From Streptomyces nigrescens (GTDB lineage Bacteria; Actinomycetota; Actinomycetes; Streptomycetales; Streptomycetaceae): a stretch of DNA of 64,000 bases. Of the stretch, positions 9,081 through 16,542 are shown one piece after another; positions within the stretch are counted from its first letter, which is position 1; each line of letters starts with the position of its first letter. A program made the translations under genes and the position numbers. The stretch lies in NCBI GenBank assembly GCA_024349765.1, contig AP026073.1, positions 3,100,001 to 3,164,000 on the forward strand, read 5' to 3'. The notes beneath the pieces are model-generated. The model saw only the letters and a list, made by a program, of their open reading frames with translations. It had not been told where the DNA came from and ran no database searches.

Positions 9081-9102
9081 CTGAATGAGAACTTTCATTC
9101 AG
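9081..9102. promoter_or_regulatory. 22-bp palindrome, likely IclR operator
   Basis: CTGAATGA (9081-9088) and TCATTCAG (9095-9102) form a perfect inverted repeat around GAACTT. It lies between the IclR gene (leftward) and the MFS remnant (rightward), about 80 bases before the GTG chosen for IclR, so it is placed for autoregulation and control of the former transporter gene. Confidence 0.6.
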
Positions 9103-9186
9103 CCTATTGTTTGGAGGATTAGTTTCATAGATGCTGTCGCCCACCGACCCCCCATCCCCCTCACCCGGAGATGCCGGGAGGAACGC

Positions 9187-9351
9187 ATGTCAACGGACAC
9201 GGCGGCGACAGCGGACAGGACAGGGGCGCCCCAGGGCACCGCCCCGAAGGAGCCGCTGACCGGCTTCCATCTTCGGGTCACCGCCACCACCTTCGGGGCG
9301 AACTTCTCCGACGGCTACGAGTCCGCGGCCGCCCTCCTGGCCGGCGCCTGA
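9187..9351 (+). pseudogene. N-terminal stump of an MFS transporter
   Basis: An ATG at 9187 preceded by GGGAGGAA opens a frame of only 54 residues, ending in TGA at 9349-9351. The last half (residues about 25-47, TGFHLRVTATTFGANFSDGYE) matches the entry to the first membrane helix of MFS permeases of the sugar/aromatic-acid type, with the conserved Asp of the DGY motif. About 400 residues of transporter are then missing, and an unrelated convergent hydrolase gene ends 34 bases later. I read it as the 5' end of a permease whose body was deleted. Ribosome site and upstream operator look intact. The lost gene probably imported a hut-related substrate. Confidence 0.72.
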
Positions 9352-9384
9352 CACCGAACCCGCCCCGCGGGTGCCGCGGGCCCC

Positions 9385-10719
9385 TCACCGGTGCTCGCGA
9401 AGGAAGGCGGGGATCTCGCCGCGGGTCGGGTGGTTCGGGAGGGGAGCCGGTTCGTCCTGCAGGAAGGCGGTGATGGCGGCGCGGGCCCGGTCGTTGTTGT
9501 CGTCGAGGCCGTTCCACATGTGGTGTCCGACGCCGGGCATGACCTGCGTGCGCCGGATCGCGGGGTCGTTGGCGAGGACGGCGGTCTCCCACTGGCGGAC
9601 CTGCGAGGAGCACTCGGCGATCATCAGCATCGCGGGGGTCCGGGAGCGCCTCAGCCGCGGGGCGAGGGACGGCGAGTCCTTGACCGTCCGCTCGACGCGG
9701 AGACTGGCGGCGGGGCTGAACGAGAAGTTTCCCGGCGTGTTCTCGGCGGGGATGCGGTGCGCGTCCCGCGCGCAGTAGGCGGACGCGGTGTCGTCGCCGA
9801 GATCGGCGGCGGTGAACGCGTTGTCGCCCTCGGCCTGTCCGATCAGCCCGGTGTCCGGGGTGAGGAGCCCGAGCCGCATGAGGCCGAAGGCGACGGCGTA
9901 GCGGGGGACCCGTGTCGAACGCGGTCCGGTCATGGCCGGCGCCAGGCCGCGCGCGGATTTCTGTCCCCGGTGGCCGGTGATCCGCGCGGTCGGGCCGTCC
10001 ATCGGACCGGGTTCGGCGATGATCGCCCGGTGCACGCGGGCGGCGACGTGCCGGTCGGCCAGGGCCCGGGTGAGCACGACGCCGCCCGAGGAGAACCCGA
10101 GGACGTCGGCCCGGCCGCCGCCCAGGCGGTCGATGAAGGCGGCGAGGTCGCGGACCGACCGGGAGATCGTGTACTGCTCCATGGGCAGCAGGTCGCTGCG
10201 TCCGCCGCCGGCCTGCTCGTAGGTGTAGACGTCGTAGCCCTGGCGCGCCAGGAGCTCCAGGAAGCGGTGGTCGAGCACCGAAATGCCGCGCACCGGCCCG
10301 CCGTTGAGGTACACGAACGGAACGGGGCGCCGGGTGGCGGTCTTCGCGGGCGGATAGTGGTAGACCGCGACCCGGCTGCCCGTGGCCAGCCTCCAGTGCT
10401 GCGTGGTCACGAACGGCAGGGCGGACGGGTACCGCCGCGCCGTGGGCACGGTCGGGACGCAGACCGTCGCCGTCAGTGCCGCCGCGACCACCACCGGCAG
10501 GAACGGCACCAGCCGCGCCGGCCAGGCCCGGCGCCGGCCCCGCCACAGCGCGAGGACCGTCGCGACTCCCAGGGTCGTCAGCCATGCGGCGAGCCCGAAA
10601 CCGGCGCCGTCCGTGAGGACGAGGAGCGCGAGAAAGACGACGACCAGCCCCGCGACGGCGGCCAGGGCCAGCAGGAGGCGGCCTGTGCGGCGGACGAGAC
10701 GTATGGCGGATGGCGGCAT
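9385..10719 (-). CDS. Membrane-anchored alpha/beta hydrolase
   Basis: A 444-residue protein with three or four membrane segments in the first 95 residues, then an alpha/beta-hydrolase domain. The oxyanion stretch is FVYLNGGPVRG, the nucleophile elbow is GFSSGG (Ser), and a late GVGHHMWNG His completes the triad. The order resembles proline iminopeptidase-like enzymes, so an exported or membrane-facing esterase or peptidase is likely; substrate unknown. The start region and a divergent TetR gene share a 93-base intergenic region with repeats, so TetR control is likely. The ATG at 10719 lacks a strong ribosome site. Confidence 0.75.
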   Translation of the reverse strand: MPPSAIRLVRRTGRLLLALAAVAGLVVVFLALLVLTDGAGFGLAAWLTTLGVATVLALWRGRRRAWPARLVPFLPVVVAAALTATVCVPTVPTARRYPSALPFVTTQHWRLATGSRVAVYHYPPAKTATRRPVPFVYLNGGPVRGISVLDHRFLELLARQGYDVYTYEQAGGGRSDLLPMEQYTISRSVRDLAAFIDRLGGGRADVLGFSSGGVVLTRALADRHVAARVHRAIIAEPGPMDGPTARITGHRGQKSARGLAPAMTGPRSTRVPRYAVAFGLMRLGLLTPDTGLIGQAEGDNAFTAADLGDDTASAYCARDAHRIPAENTPGNFSFSPAASLRVERTVKDSPSLAPRLRRSRTPAMLMIAECSSQVRQWETAVLANDPAIRRTQVMPGVGHHMWNGLDDNNDRARAAITAFLQDEPAPLPNHPTRGEIPAFLREHR

Positions 10720-10758
10720 GGCGGACGACCCCGTTTCGTGAACCGATGTGCCGGAACA

Positions 10759-10781
10759 GTTTCAGAACGCTGTTTCAAAAC
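10759..10781. promoter_or_regulatory. Direct repeat GTTTCA-rAAC, candidate TetR operator
   Basis: GTTTCAGAAC (10759-10768) and GTTTCAAAAC (10772-10781) are near-identical, each partly palindromic (GTTT...AAAC), with starts 13 bases apart. They lie between the divergent hydrolase and TetR genes, the only AT-richer stretch there, which suits repressor sites over facing promoters. Confidence 0.45.
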
Positions 10782-10812
10782 GACGTTATCAAAGATGCGT
10801 AGGCTGCTGTCC

Positions 10813-11388
10813 ATGGGTAGGCCGAGAACCAATGACGACACCGTCAAAGAACGACTCGTGGCGTGCGCGACCGAGATGTTCGCCACCCGTCCGCGGGAGC
10901 TGGTGACGGTCCGTGCGCTGGCCACCGCCGCCGGGACGTCGACGACGGCGGTGTACTCCCTGTTCGACGGCAAGGACGGGCTGATCGGCGAGGTGCGCGC
11001 GAGGGCGGTCGCCGGCCTGTTCCAGGGCCTGTCCGCGGTACCGACCTCCGAGGACCCCCTCGCCGACCTCTACGCGCTGGCCGTCGCCTACCGGCGCTGG
11101 GGACGTGAGCACGGCCACCTCTACACGGTGCTGTTCGGCGGGGTGCAGACCTTTGATCCATCGGGCGCCGTCGGTACCGGCGACCCCGTCCGGCCGCTCC
11201 TCGCGGCGATCGACCGCGCCTTGGCGGAGTCCGTCCTCGCGGGCGAGCCGACGGCCATCGCCCTCTCCGTCTGGGTAACGCTGCACGGGCTCGTCACCCT
11301 CGAACTGGCCGGGGCCCTCGACGCCGCCACCGCCGAGACCACCTTCCGGTCGACGATCCGGGCCACGCTGCGCGGCTGGCGGGAGTGA
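10813..11388 (+). CDS. TetR-family regulator
   Basis: A 191-residue protein from ATG 10813 (an ATG at 10795 is also in frame). The N-terminal HTH reads MGRPRTNDDTVKERLVAC, then VTVRALATAAGTSTTAVYSLFDGKDGLI, the standard TetR DNA-binding domain (about 10-60). The C-terminal domain resembles the TetR_C_33/WHG type (AYRRWGREHGHLYTVLF). It is divergent from the membrane hydrolase, its likely target. The last four codons and the stop are part of a perfect 17-bp tandem duplication (11372-11405). The second copy is downstream of the stop and not translated. Confidence 0.85.
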   Translation: MGRPRTNDDTVKERLVACATEMFATRPRELVTVRALATAAGTSTTAVYSLFDGKDGLIGEVRARAVAGLFQGLSAVPTSEDPLADLYALAVAYRRWGREHGHLYTVLFGGVQTFDPSGAVGTGDPVRPLLAAIDRALAESVLAGEPTAIALSVWVTLHGLVTLELAGALDAATAETTFRSTIRATLRGWRE

Positions 11389-11405
11389 GCGGCTGGCGGG
11401 AGTGA
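11372..11405. repeat. Perfect 17-bp tandem duplication across a stop codon
   Basis: GCGGCTGGCGGGAGTGA occurs at 11372-11388 and again at 11389-11405 with no gap. The first copy encodes the C-terminal Gly-Trp-Arg-Glu and stop of the TetR gene. The second is a silent copy in the short gap before the AraC gene. It looks like a recent slippage event. Confidence 0.95.
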
Positions 11406-11477
11406 CCGGCGCTCCCCGGCCCCGCCGGATGCCGGTGGCGCTGGGCAACGCCGGCGGGACGTGGCACGATCACGCTC

Positions 11478-11921
11478 GTGACCGGCAGACCCACCACAGC
11501 GCAGAACCTGCGCGACCTCGCGCTGCTGCGCCGCGTCCGCGACCGGATCGACCGGGAGTACGCGCAGCCACTGAACGTCGAGGCGCTCGCCCGTGGCGTG
11601 AACATGTCGGCGGGGCACCTCAGTCGCCAGTTCCGCCTGGCCTACGGCGAGTCGCCGTACTCCTACCTGATGACCCGGCGCATCGAGCGCGCGATGGCGC
11701 TGCTGCGCCGTGGCGACCTCAGCGTCACCGAGATCTGCTTCGAGGTCGGCTGCTCGTCACTGGGCACCTTCAGCACGCGCTTCACCGAGCTGGTCGGGAT
11801 CCCGCCCAGCGTCTACCGGCGCCAGGCGGCGCAGGCGCCGGCGGAGCTGCCGGCGTGCCTGGCGAAGCAGGTGACCCGACCGATCAGGAATCGAGAAGCG
11901 CAGGTCACCGAGCGCCTCTAG
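11478..11921 (+). CDS. Short AraC-family regulator (DNA-binding domain only)
   Basis: A 147-residue protein starting at GTG 11478. Nearly all of it is the double-HTH AraC domain: RVRDRIDREYAQPLNVEALA, MSAGHLSRQFRLAYGESPY, then ITEICFEVG-like SVTEICFEVGCSSLGTFSTRF and PPSVYRRQ. There is no separate sensor domain; the C-terminal 30 residues are Ala/Pro/Arg-rich. Stand-alone AraC domains of this size next to a VOC protein are common in actinobacteria. The VOC gene starts 10 bases after its stop, so the two form a small operon. Confidence 0.85.
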   Translation: MTGRPTTAQNLRDLALLRRVRDRIDREYAQPLNVEALARGVNMSAGHLSRQFRLAYGESPYSYLMTRRIERAMALLRRGDLSVTEICFEVGCSSLGTFSTRFTELVGIPPSVYRRQAAQAPAELPACLAKQVTRPIRNREAQVTERL

Positions 11922-11931
11922 CGTGAGAGGC

Positions 11932-12342
11932 ATGGACATCACCATTCACACCAGCTTCCTCCCGCACGACGACCCGGACGCCTCCCTGGCCTTCTACCGC
12001 GACGTCCTCGGCTTCGAGGTCCGCAACGACGTCGGGAACGGAAAGATGCGCTGGATCACGGTCGGCCCCGCCGGCCAGCCCGACACGTCGATCCTCCTGG
12101 CGCCGCCGGCCGCCGACCCCGGCGTCACCGACGACGAGCGCCGCACCATCGTCGAGATGATGGCCAAGGGCACCTACGGCTGGATCCTGCTGGCCACCAA
12201 GGACCTCGACGGCACCTTCGAGCGGGTGCAGGCCGGCGACGCCGAGGTCGTCCAGGAGCCGACCGAGCAGCCGTACGGCATCCGCGACTGCGCCTTCCGC
12301 GACCCCGCGGGCAATTTGATCCGCATCCAGGAGCTGCGCTGA
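11932..12342 (+). CDS. VOC/glyoxalase-fold protein
   Basis: A 136-residue protein from ATG 11932 (GAGAGG just upstream). It shows the paired beta-alpha-beta-beta-beta pattern of the VOC superfamily: SFLPHDDPDASLAFYRDVLGFEV in the first half and FRDPAGNLIRIQEL at the end. The potential metal ligands, His near residue 12 and the closing Glu, are there. Members range from glyoxalases to antibiotic-binding and extradiol-type proteins, so the reaction cannot be named. It is co-transcribed with the AraC gene upstream. Confidence 0.8.
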   Translation: MDITIHTSFLPHDDPDASLAFYRDVLGFEVRNDVGNGKMRWITVGPAGQPDTSILLAPPAADPGVTDDERRTIVEMMAKGTYGWILLATKDLDGTFERVQAGDAEVVQEPTEQPYGIRDCAFRDPAGNLIRIQELR

Positions 12343-12434
12343 GCTTCAGGGGAGGGGACGGGCCGCGGTGTTCCGACGGCTCGTCCCCGCCGCCCGGGCG
12401 CTGAACCGAAGGTTTTCGCGTCCGCGGGAACTCG

Positions 12435-13151
12435 ATGCGCCCGTGCCCCGACTACTGGGCTGTGGAACGGAGCAAGAAACGGTCAGGGGCGTCCGGGCGG
12501 CGGCAGACGGGCGGTGCGGGTGGGCTCGGGGTGCGGCTTCGGGGTGTGGTGTGCCGGCACGGGGGGCTGGAGGCGGTCAGCGGGGTCGACCTCGAGGTGC
12601 GGGCCGGGGAGCGGGTGGCGCTGACCGGGACCAACGGGTCGGGGAAGACGACGCTGTTGCGGGCGGTGCTCGGGCTGCACCGTCAGGTCGACGGGGAGAT
12701 CGCGGTCGGCGGCCGGGGCTGCCGCAACGCCGCCGAGTGGGCCTGGCGGAGGCGGGCCTGCGGGTGGATTCCGCAGCGGCCGGCGGCCGGGCGTTTCCCC
12801 TTGCTGGCGCGGGAGTTGCTGGCGAGCAGCGGCGACCTGGCGGAGGCGGAGCGGGCGGCCGGGCGACTGGGCGTGGGCGGGCTGGCCGACCGGCCGGTGA
12901 GCAGCCTGTCGGGCGGTCAGTTGCAGCGGATGCACCTCGCGCGTGCGGTGGGGTGCGTGGCGGCCGGGGCGGGGGTGCTGCTGGCCGACGAGCCGACCGC
13001 CGCGCTGGACTTCGCGGGGCAGGAGGAGGCCGCCGAGGTGCTCACCTCGCTGCCGGTGACGTTGCTGGTGGTGACCCATGACCGGGCGATGGCGGCGCGG
13101 TGCGACCGGACGCTGGAGATGGCTGCCGGGCGGCTGCGGGAGGTGCCATGA
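12435..13151 (+). CDS. Metal ABC transporter ATP-binding protein (zinc/manganese type)
   Basis: A 238-residue ATPase: Walker A GTNGSGKTT at about 66-74, signature LSGGQ near 157, Walker B VLLADEP near 180, then the switch His in VVTHDRA. It is shorter than many ABC ATPases and has an Arg/Gly-rich N-terminal extension of about 35 residues, so the true start may be downstream. Its stop overlaps the start of an ABC-3 permease (ATGA), and a metal-binding lipoprotein follows, so this is the ATPase of a three-gene metal importer. Zinc or manganese is inferred from the permease family; no Zur-type box is evident upstream. Confidence 0.88.
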   Translation: MRPCPDYWAVERSKKRSGASGRRQTGGAGGLGVRLRGVVCRHGGLEAVSGVDLEVRAGERVALTGTNGSGKTTLLRAVLGLHRQVDGEIAVGGRGCRNAAEWAWRRRACGWIPQRPAAGRFPLLARELLASSGDLAEAERAAGRLGVGGLADRPVSSLSGGQLQRMHLARAVGCVAAGAGVLLADEPTAALDFAGQEEAAEVLTSLPVTLLVVTHDRAMAARCDRTLEMAAGRLREVP

Positions 13152-14020
13152 GCGACTGGGGGCAGATCGGTGATCTGCTGCAGCTGGTGCCGGTACAGCG
13201 GGCCGGGGTGGGGTTGCTGCTGGCCGCCCTCGGACTGCCCGTCGTCGGGGTGGTGATCGTCGGGCTGGACATCATGCCGGTGCGCTTCGCGATGATGCAT
13301 GTGGCGCTGCTGGGCATCGCGGTGGGCCAACTCGTGGGACTGGACCCGGTGTTGTGCGCCTTGGTGGCGTGTGCGCTGTCGGGCGCGGGGGTGGCGCCGC
13401 TGGCCCGTACCGCGGACGGTCTGTCGGGGGCGATGGGGCTGCTGATGAGCCTGGCGATCGCCGCCGCGTTGTTGCTGCTGGCGCTGTCGGGGGTGAACGC
13501 CAACGGGGCGTTCGCGCTGTTGTGGGGGTCCATCCTGGCGGTGCGGCCGGCCGATCTGGTGGTGCTGGGGGTGCTGGCGGTCGCCGTACCGGGGCTGTTC
13601 GTCCGGCGCCGCCGGGAGCTGGCCCTGCTGCTGCACGACCGGGAGCTGGCGGTGTGCTCGGGCGTGGCGGTGCAGCGGCTGACCGTGGTGCTGCTGGTCC
13701 TGGTGGCGGTCGCGGTGGCGGGCGCCCTGCGTCTGACGGGCGCGCTGCTGGTGGACGCCCTGACCTTGCTGCCGGCGCTGGCCGCCCGCCGGCTCGGCCG
13801 TTCGCTGGTGTCGATCACGCTCTGGGCGATCGGCATCGGTGTGGTCGTGAACGTCGTCGGCTTTCTCCTCTCCCTGGCCTGGGACCTGCCGCCCGGGCCG
13901 GTCCTCGTCCTCGCCGCGGGGGCGGTCGCCCTCGCCGCCCATCTGATACCCGAACGGAGAACCTCGTCATGGCGCACCTCCGCGTCCCCTTCCGCCCCCT
14001 CGCCGCAATCGCCGCACTGA
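13148..14020 (+). CDS. ABC-3 family metal permease
   Basis: A 290-residue polytopic protein with seven to eight membrane segments and the ABC-3/ZnuB pattern. It has RFAMMHVALLGIAVGQ early, ANGAFALLWGSILAV in the middle, and GALRLTGALLVDALTLLPALAAR, the coupling region, near residue 200. It forms the channel with the upstream ATPase. Start codon and ATPase stop share ATGA. Its 3' end overlaps the start of the solute-binding gene by 52 bases, unusually long, so its Ser/Pro-rich C-terminal tail is encoded within the next gene. Confidence 0.87.
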   Translation: MSDWGQIGDLLQLVPVQRAGVGLLLAALGLPVVGVVIVGLDIMPVRFAMMHVALLGIAVGQLVGLDPVLCALVACALSGAGVAPLARTADGLSGAMGLLMSLAIAAALLLLALSGVNANGAFALLWGSILAVRPADLVVLGVLAVAVPGLFVRRRRELALLLHDRELAVCSGVAVQRLTVVLLVLVAVAVAGALRLTGALLVDALTLLPALAARRLGRSLVSITLWAIGIGVVVNVVGFLLSLAWDLPPGPVLVLAAGAVALAAHLIPERRTSSWRTSASPSAPSPQSPH

Positions 14021-14790
14021 GTGCGGGGCTGGCGCTGCTGACCGGCTGCGGTGACGGTTCCGGCGCGTCCGGTACCGATAGGTCGTCCGGCGAGGCGGGC
14101 GCGTCGTCGGGCCCCGTGGTGGTCGCCACCTCCACGTGGGAGGCGGCGCTGGCCAAGGCCGCCGGGGCCCGCGACGTCAGGTACATCGTTCCGGCGTCGA
14201 TCCGTCATGCACCCGACTACGACCTCAAGCCGTCCGATCTGACGGCGGTCGCGGGGGCGGATTACGTGCTGTACGCCTCCTTCGAGCCCTGGGCCGGGAA
14301 GATCAAGGAGGCGGCGGGCTCCCACGGCAAGCTGGTCCAGGTCAACCTGGACAACACGCCGGCGGCGGCCAGGGCCGAAGTGACCAGGCTGGGCAAGGAG
14401 TTCGGCACGGAGCGGGCCGCCGCCAAGTGGAACAGCACGTTCTCGGCGGCGTGGGCCTCCCTCGCCAAGCAGGTGAAGGCCACCTGGCCGCACGGTAAGG
14501 CGCCGGCCGTGGCGTCGCAGAAGTTCACCACGTGGGCGGCCGAACTGGCGGGGGCCAAGGTGGTCGGCACGTACGGCCCCGAGGCGGTCACACCGGCCCA
14601 GCTGTCCGCCCTGTCGGCGAAGAAGCCCGCCTTCGTGCTGGACAACGAGAACATGTCGACCGGGACCGTACTGCCGGGCTCCGGCGCCGAGCAGCTGAAC
14701 GTCGTCAACTACCCGGGGAAGGACCTCGACCTGCTGGCGGTCTACCGCAAGGCCGCGGGACAGATGGAGAAGGCGTTCTCGGGGGCCTGA
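13969..14790 (+). CDS. Metal-binding lipoprotein of the ABC importer
   Basis: A 273-residue protein from ATG 13969 (CGGAGA upstream). A lipoprotein signal peptide ends with LLTGC (Cys27). The mature part has the two-lobed ZnuA/TroA-type layout: a VVATSTWEAALAKAAG strand-helix, a His-containing loop (IRHAPDYDLKPSD), a long central helix rich in Lys/Ala, and a C-terminal lobe. His in IRHAPDYDL is the clearest metal ligand. The His-rich loop of many ZnuA proteins is absent. It delivers metal to the permease encoded upstream. A hairpin after its stop ends the operon. Confidence 0.85.
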   Translation: MAHLRVPFRPLAAIAALSAGLALLTGCGDGSGASGTDRSSGEAGASSGPVVVATSTWEAALAKAAGARDVRYIVPASIRHAPDYDLKPSDLTAVAGADYVLYASFEPWAGKIKEAAGSHGKLVQVNLDNTPAAARAEVTRLGKEFGTERAAAKWNSTFSAAWASLAKQVKATWPHGKAPAVASQKFTTWAAELAGAKVVGTYGPEAVTPAQLSALSAKKPAFVLDNENMSTGTVLPGSGAEQLNVVNYPGKDLDLLAVYRKAAGQMEKAFSGA

Positions 14791-14813
14791 CCGGGCGGTT
14801 CGTCCGCGTACGG

Positions 14814-14838
14814 AGGGGGCCGCCAGGTGCGGCCCCCT
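14814..14838. terminator. 10-bp hairpin between convergent genes
   Basis: AGGGGGCCGC (14814-14823) pairs perfectly with GCGGCCCCCT (14829-14838) around CAGGT, between the metal-binding lipoprotein gene and the convergent CoA ligase gene. Confidence 0.75.
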
Positions 14839-14844
14839 GACCCC

Positions 14845-16542
14845 TCATCCGCCGAACTCGCCCTGCTCCGTGGGGAATTCGGCGGCCGCCCTCGCCCGTA
14901 GGGCCGCCCGGTCCGGCTTGCCCGCCGGAGTGAGCGGCAGATCGTCGGTCACCAGCAGCAGCCGCTCCGGGTGTTTGCGGCGCTCCAGGCCCCGGGCGTC
15001 CAGGTGGGCACAGAGGCTCGCCAGGTCGGGCTTGCGGTCGGGGCGGGGGACGACGCAGGCGGCGAGGCGCTCGCCCATCAGGGGATCGGGGAAGCCGACG
15101 CACAGCACGTCGCGGATGTCGGGGTGCGAGGAGAGCTCGCCCTCGACCTCGGCGGGGCTGATGTTCGCGCCGCCGCGGATGACGATGTCCTTGAGGCGGC
15201 CGATGACGCGCAGGGTGCCGTCGGCGTCCAGCGCGCCCAGGTCGCCGGTGCGGACCCAGCCGTCCTCCGTGCGGTAGCGCAGGTTCAGCTCGGGAGCGCC
15301 GACGTAGCACAGCGGGGTCATCGGGCCGCGCGCGATGATCTCTCCCGGCTCGCCGGAGGGGGCTTCCCGCCGGTCGGCAGGCGCTCCGGGCAGCGGGGCG
15401 ATACGGATCTCGCAGACGCCGGGATCCGGTCGGCCCACCGTGATCCCCGGCCCGGCGCGGTCCGGGCGGTAGTCCGTACCACCGTGGCAGTTGACGCCGT
15501 CGGCGGAACCGTAGAAGTTGACCACCGCGCAGCCGAAGGCCCGGCGGGCTTCGTCGTGGGTGGCCGCGTCGAGCGCGGAGCCGCCGAGCACCAGGGCGGT
15601 CAGCCCGGTCGGCACCTCGGCCCGGTCCGGCAGCCGGTCGAGCATGATGCGCACCATGGTGGGCACGCCCAGCACATGGGTGGGGCGGTGGGCCAGGATC
15701 GCGTCCAGGGCGGCGTCGGGCGTGAAGCGGTCGAGCAGGACCAGGGATCCGCCGTGCCGGGCGAGGGTGACGGCGGTGCCGCTGCTGCCGAAGGCCGACG
15801 CGAGGGGGACGAGGAACAGACAACGGGGCGGCACCGTGTCACGGAGCAGCCGCGCCAGAGCGTTGCCGCGGCCGCCGGCGAGCGCATTGTGCGAGTACGC
15901 CACCATCTTGGGCTCGGACTCGGAGCCCGAGGAGACCAGGATCCGGGCCGCGGTATCGGGATCGGGGCGGGCGGCGGTGAACGCGGACGCGTCGGTGCGG
16001 ACGAGGTCGTCGAGGGACACGCAGCCCTCGGGGGCCGGCCCGGGGCCGGCCGCGATCACCACCCGCAGATCGGCCAGTTCGTCGGACCGCCGGGACAGTG
16101 CGGCCAGCTCCCGTGCGTGCTCGACGCCGCGGTACACGGTGGCGGCGATGACCGCGCGGGCCCGGGAGCGGCCCAGCAGGGACAGCGCCTCCCGGCCGCC
16201 GCGTCCGACCGGGAAGGGCAGGACGACGGCGCCGAGCGCGGCCACGGCCAGGTCGGCCGCCACCGCCGCTCCGGTGTTGGGGAGTTGGACGCCGACCACG
16301 TCACCGGGCCGGATGCCGGCCCTGGCGAGCCCGGCGGCCAGACATCGTGCCCGGCGGTCCAGTTCCGCGTAGCTGATCCCGCCGTGGGCGTCGATCACGG
16401 CGGTGGCGTGCGGGTCGGCGATCCGCCGGGCCCGGAACAGCGCGTACAGATCCAGGTCGGGGCAGTGGCCCGCGGCGGCCCAGGCGCGCCGGAGTGCCGC
16501 CGGGACCAGGTCGTGGAACCGGGAGGGGAGCGGGGACGTCAT
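14845..16542 (-). CDS. Acyl-CoA synthetase / AMP-forming ligase
   Basis: A 565-residue ANL-family enzyme. The ATP-binding loop reads VSSGSESEPKMVAYSHNAL (about 235-253), then NFYGSADG, the TGDLGALD hinge Asp, RLKDIVIRGGANISP, and a C-terminal Lys in LPLTPAGKPDR. These motifs are complete, so it should make an acyl-adenylate and transfer it to CoA. No carrier domain follows, so it is a stand-alone ligase, not an NRPS module. Start ATG at 16542 overlaps the stop of the CoA transferase gene (ATGA at 16539-16542). With that gene and the divergent acyl-CoA dehydrogenase it forms a CoA-thioester module resembling CaiC/CaiB/CaiA. Confidence 0.87.
   Translation of the reverse strand: MTSPLPSRFHDLVPAALRRAWAAAGHCPDLDLYALFRARRIADPHATAVIDAHGGISYAELDRRARCLAAGLARAGIRPGDVVGVQLPNTGAAVAADLAVAALGAVVLPFPVGRGGREALSLLGRSRARAVIAATVYRGVEHARELAALSRRSDELADLRVVIAAGPGPAPEGCVSLDDLVRTDASAFTAARPDPDTAARILVSSGSESEPKMVAYSHNALAGGRGNALARLLRDTVPPRCLFLVPLASAFGSSGTAVTLARHGGSLVLLDRFTPDAALDAILAHRPTHVLGVPTMVRIMLDRLPDRAEVPTGLTALVLGGSALDAATHDEARRAFGCAVVNFYGSADGVNCHGGTDYRPDRAGPGITVGRPDPGVCEIRIAPLPGAPADRREAPSGEPGEIIARGPMTPLCYVGAPELNLRYRTEDGWVRTGDLGALDADGTLRVIGRLKDIVIRGGANISPAEVEGELSSHPDIRDVLCVGFPDPLMGERLAACVVPRPDRKPDLASLCAHLDARGLERRKHPERLLLVTDDLPLTPAGKPDRAALRARAAAEFPTEQGEFGG

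Noticed and set aside
14845-16542. Adenylation enzyme as part of an NRPS or biosynthetic cluster
   Set aside because: No carrier, condensation or thioesterase domains are near, and neighbours are CoA-handling enzymes.
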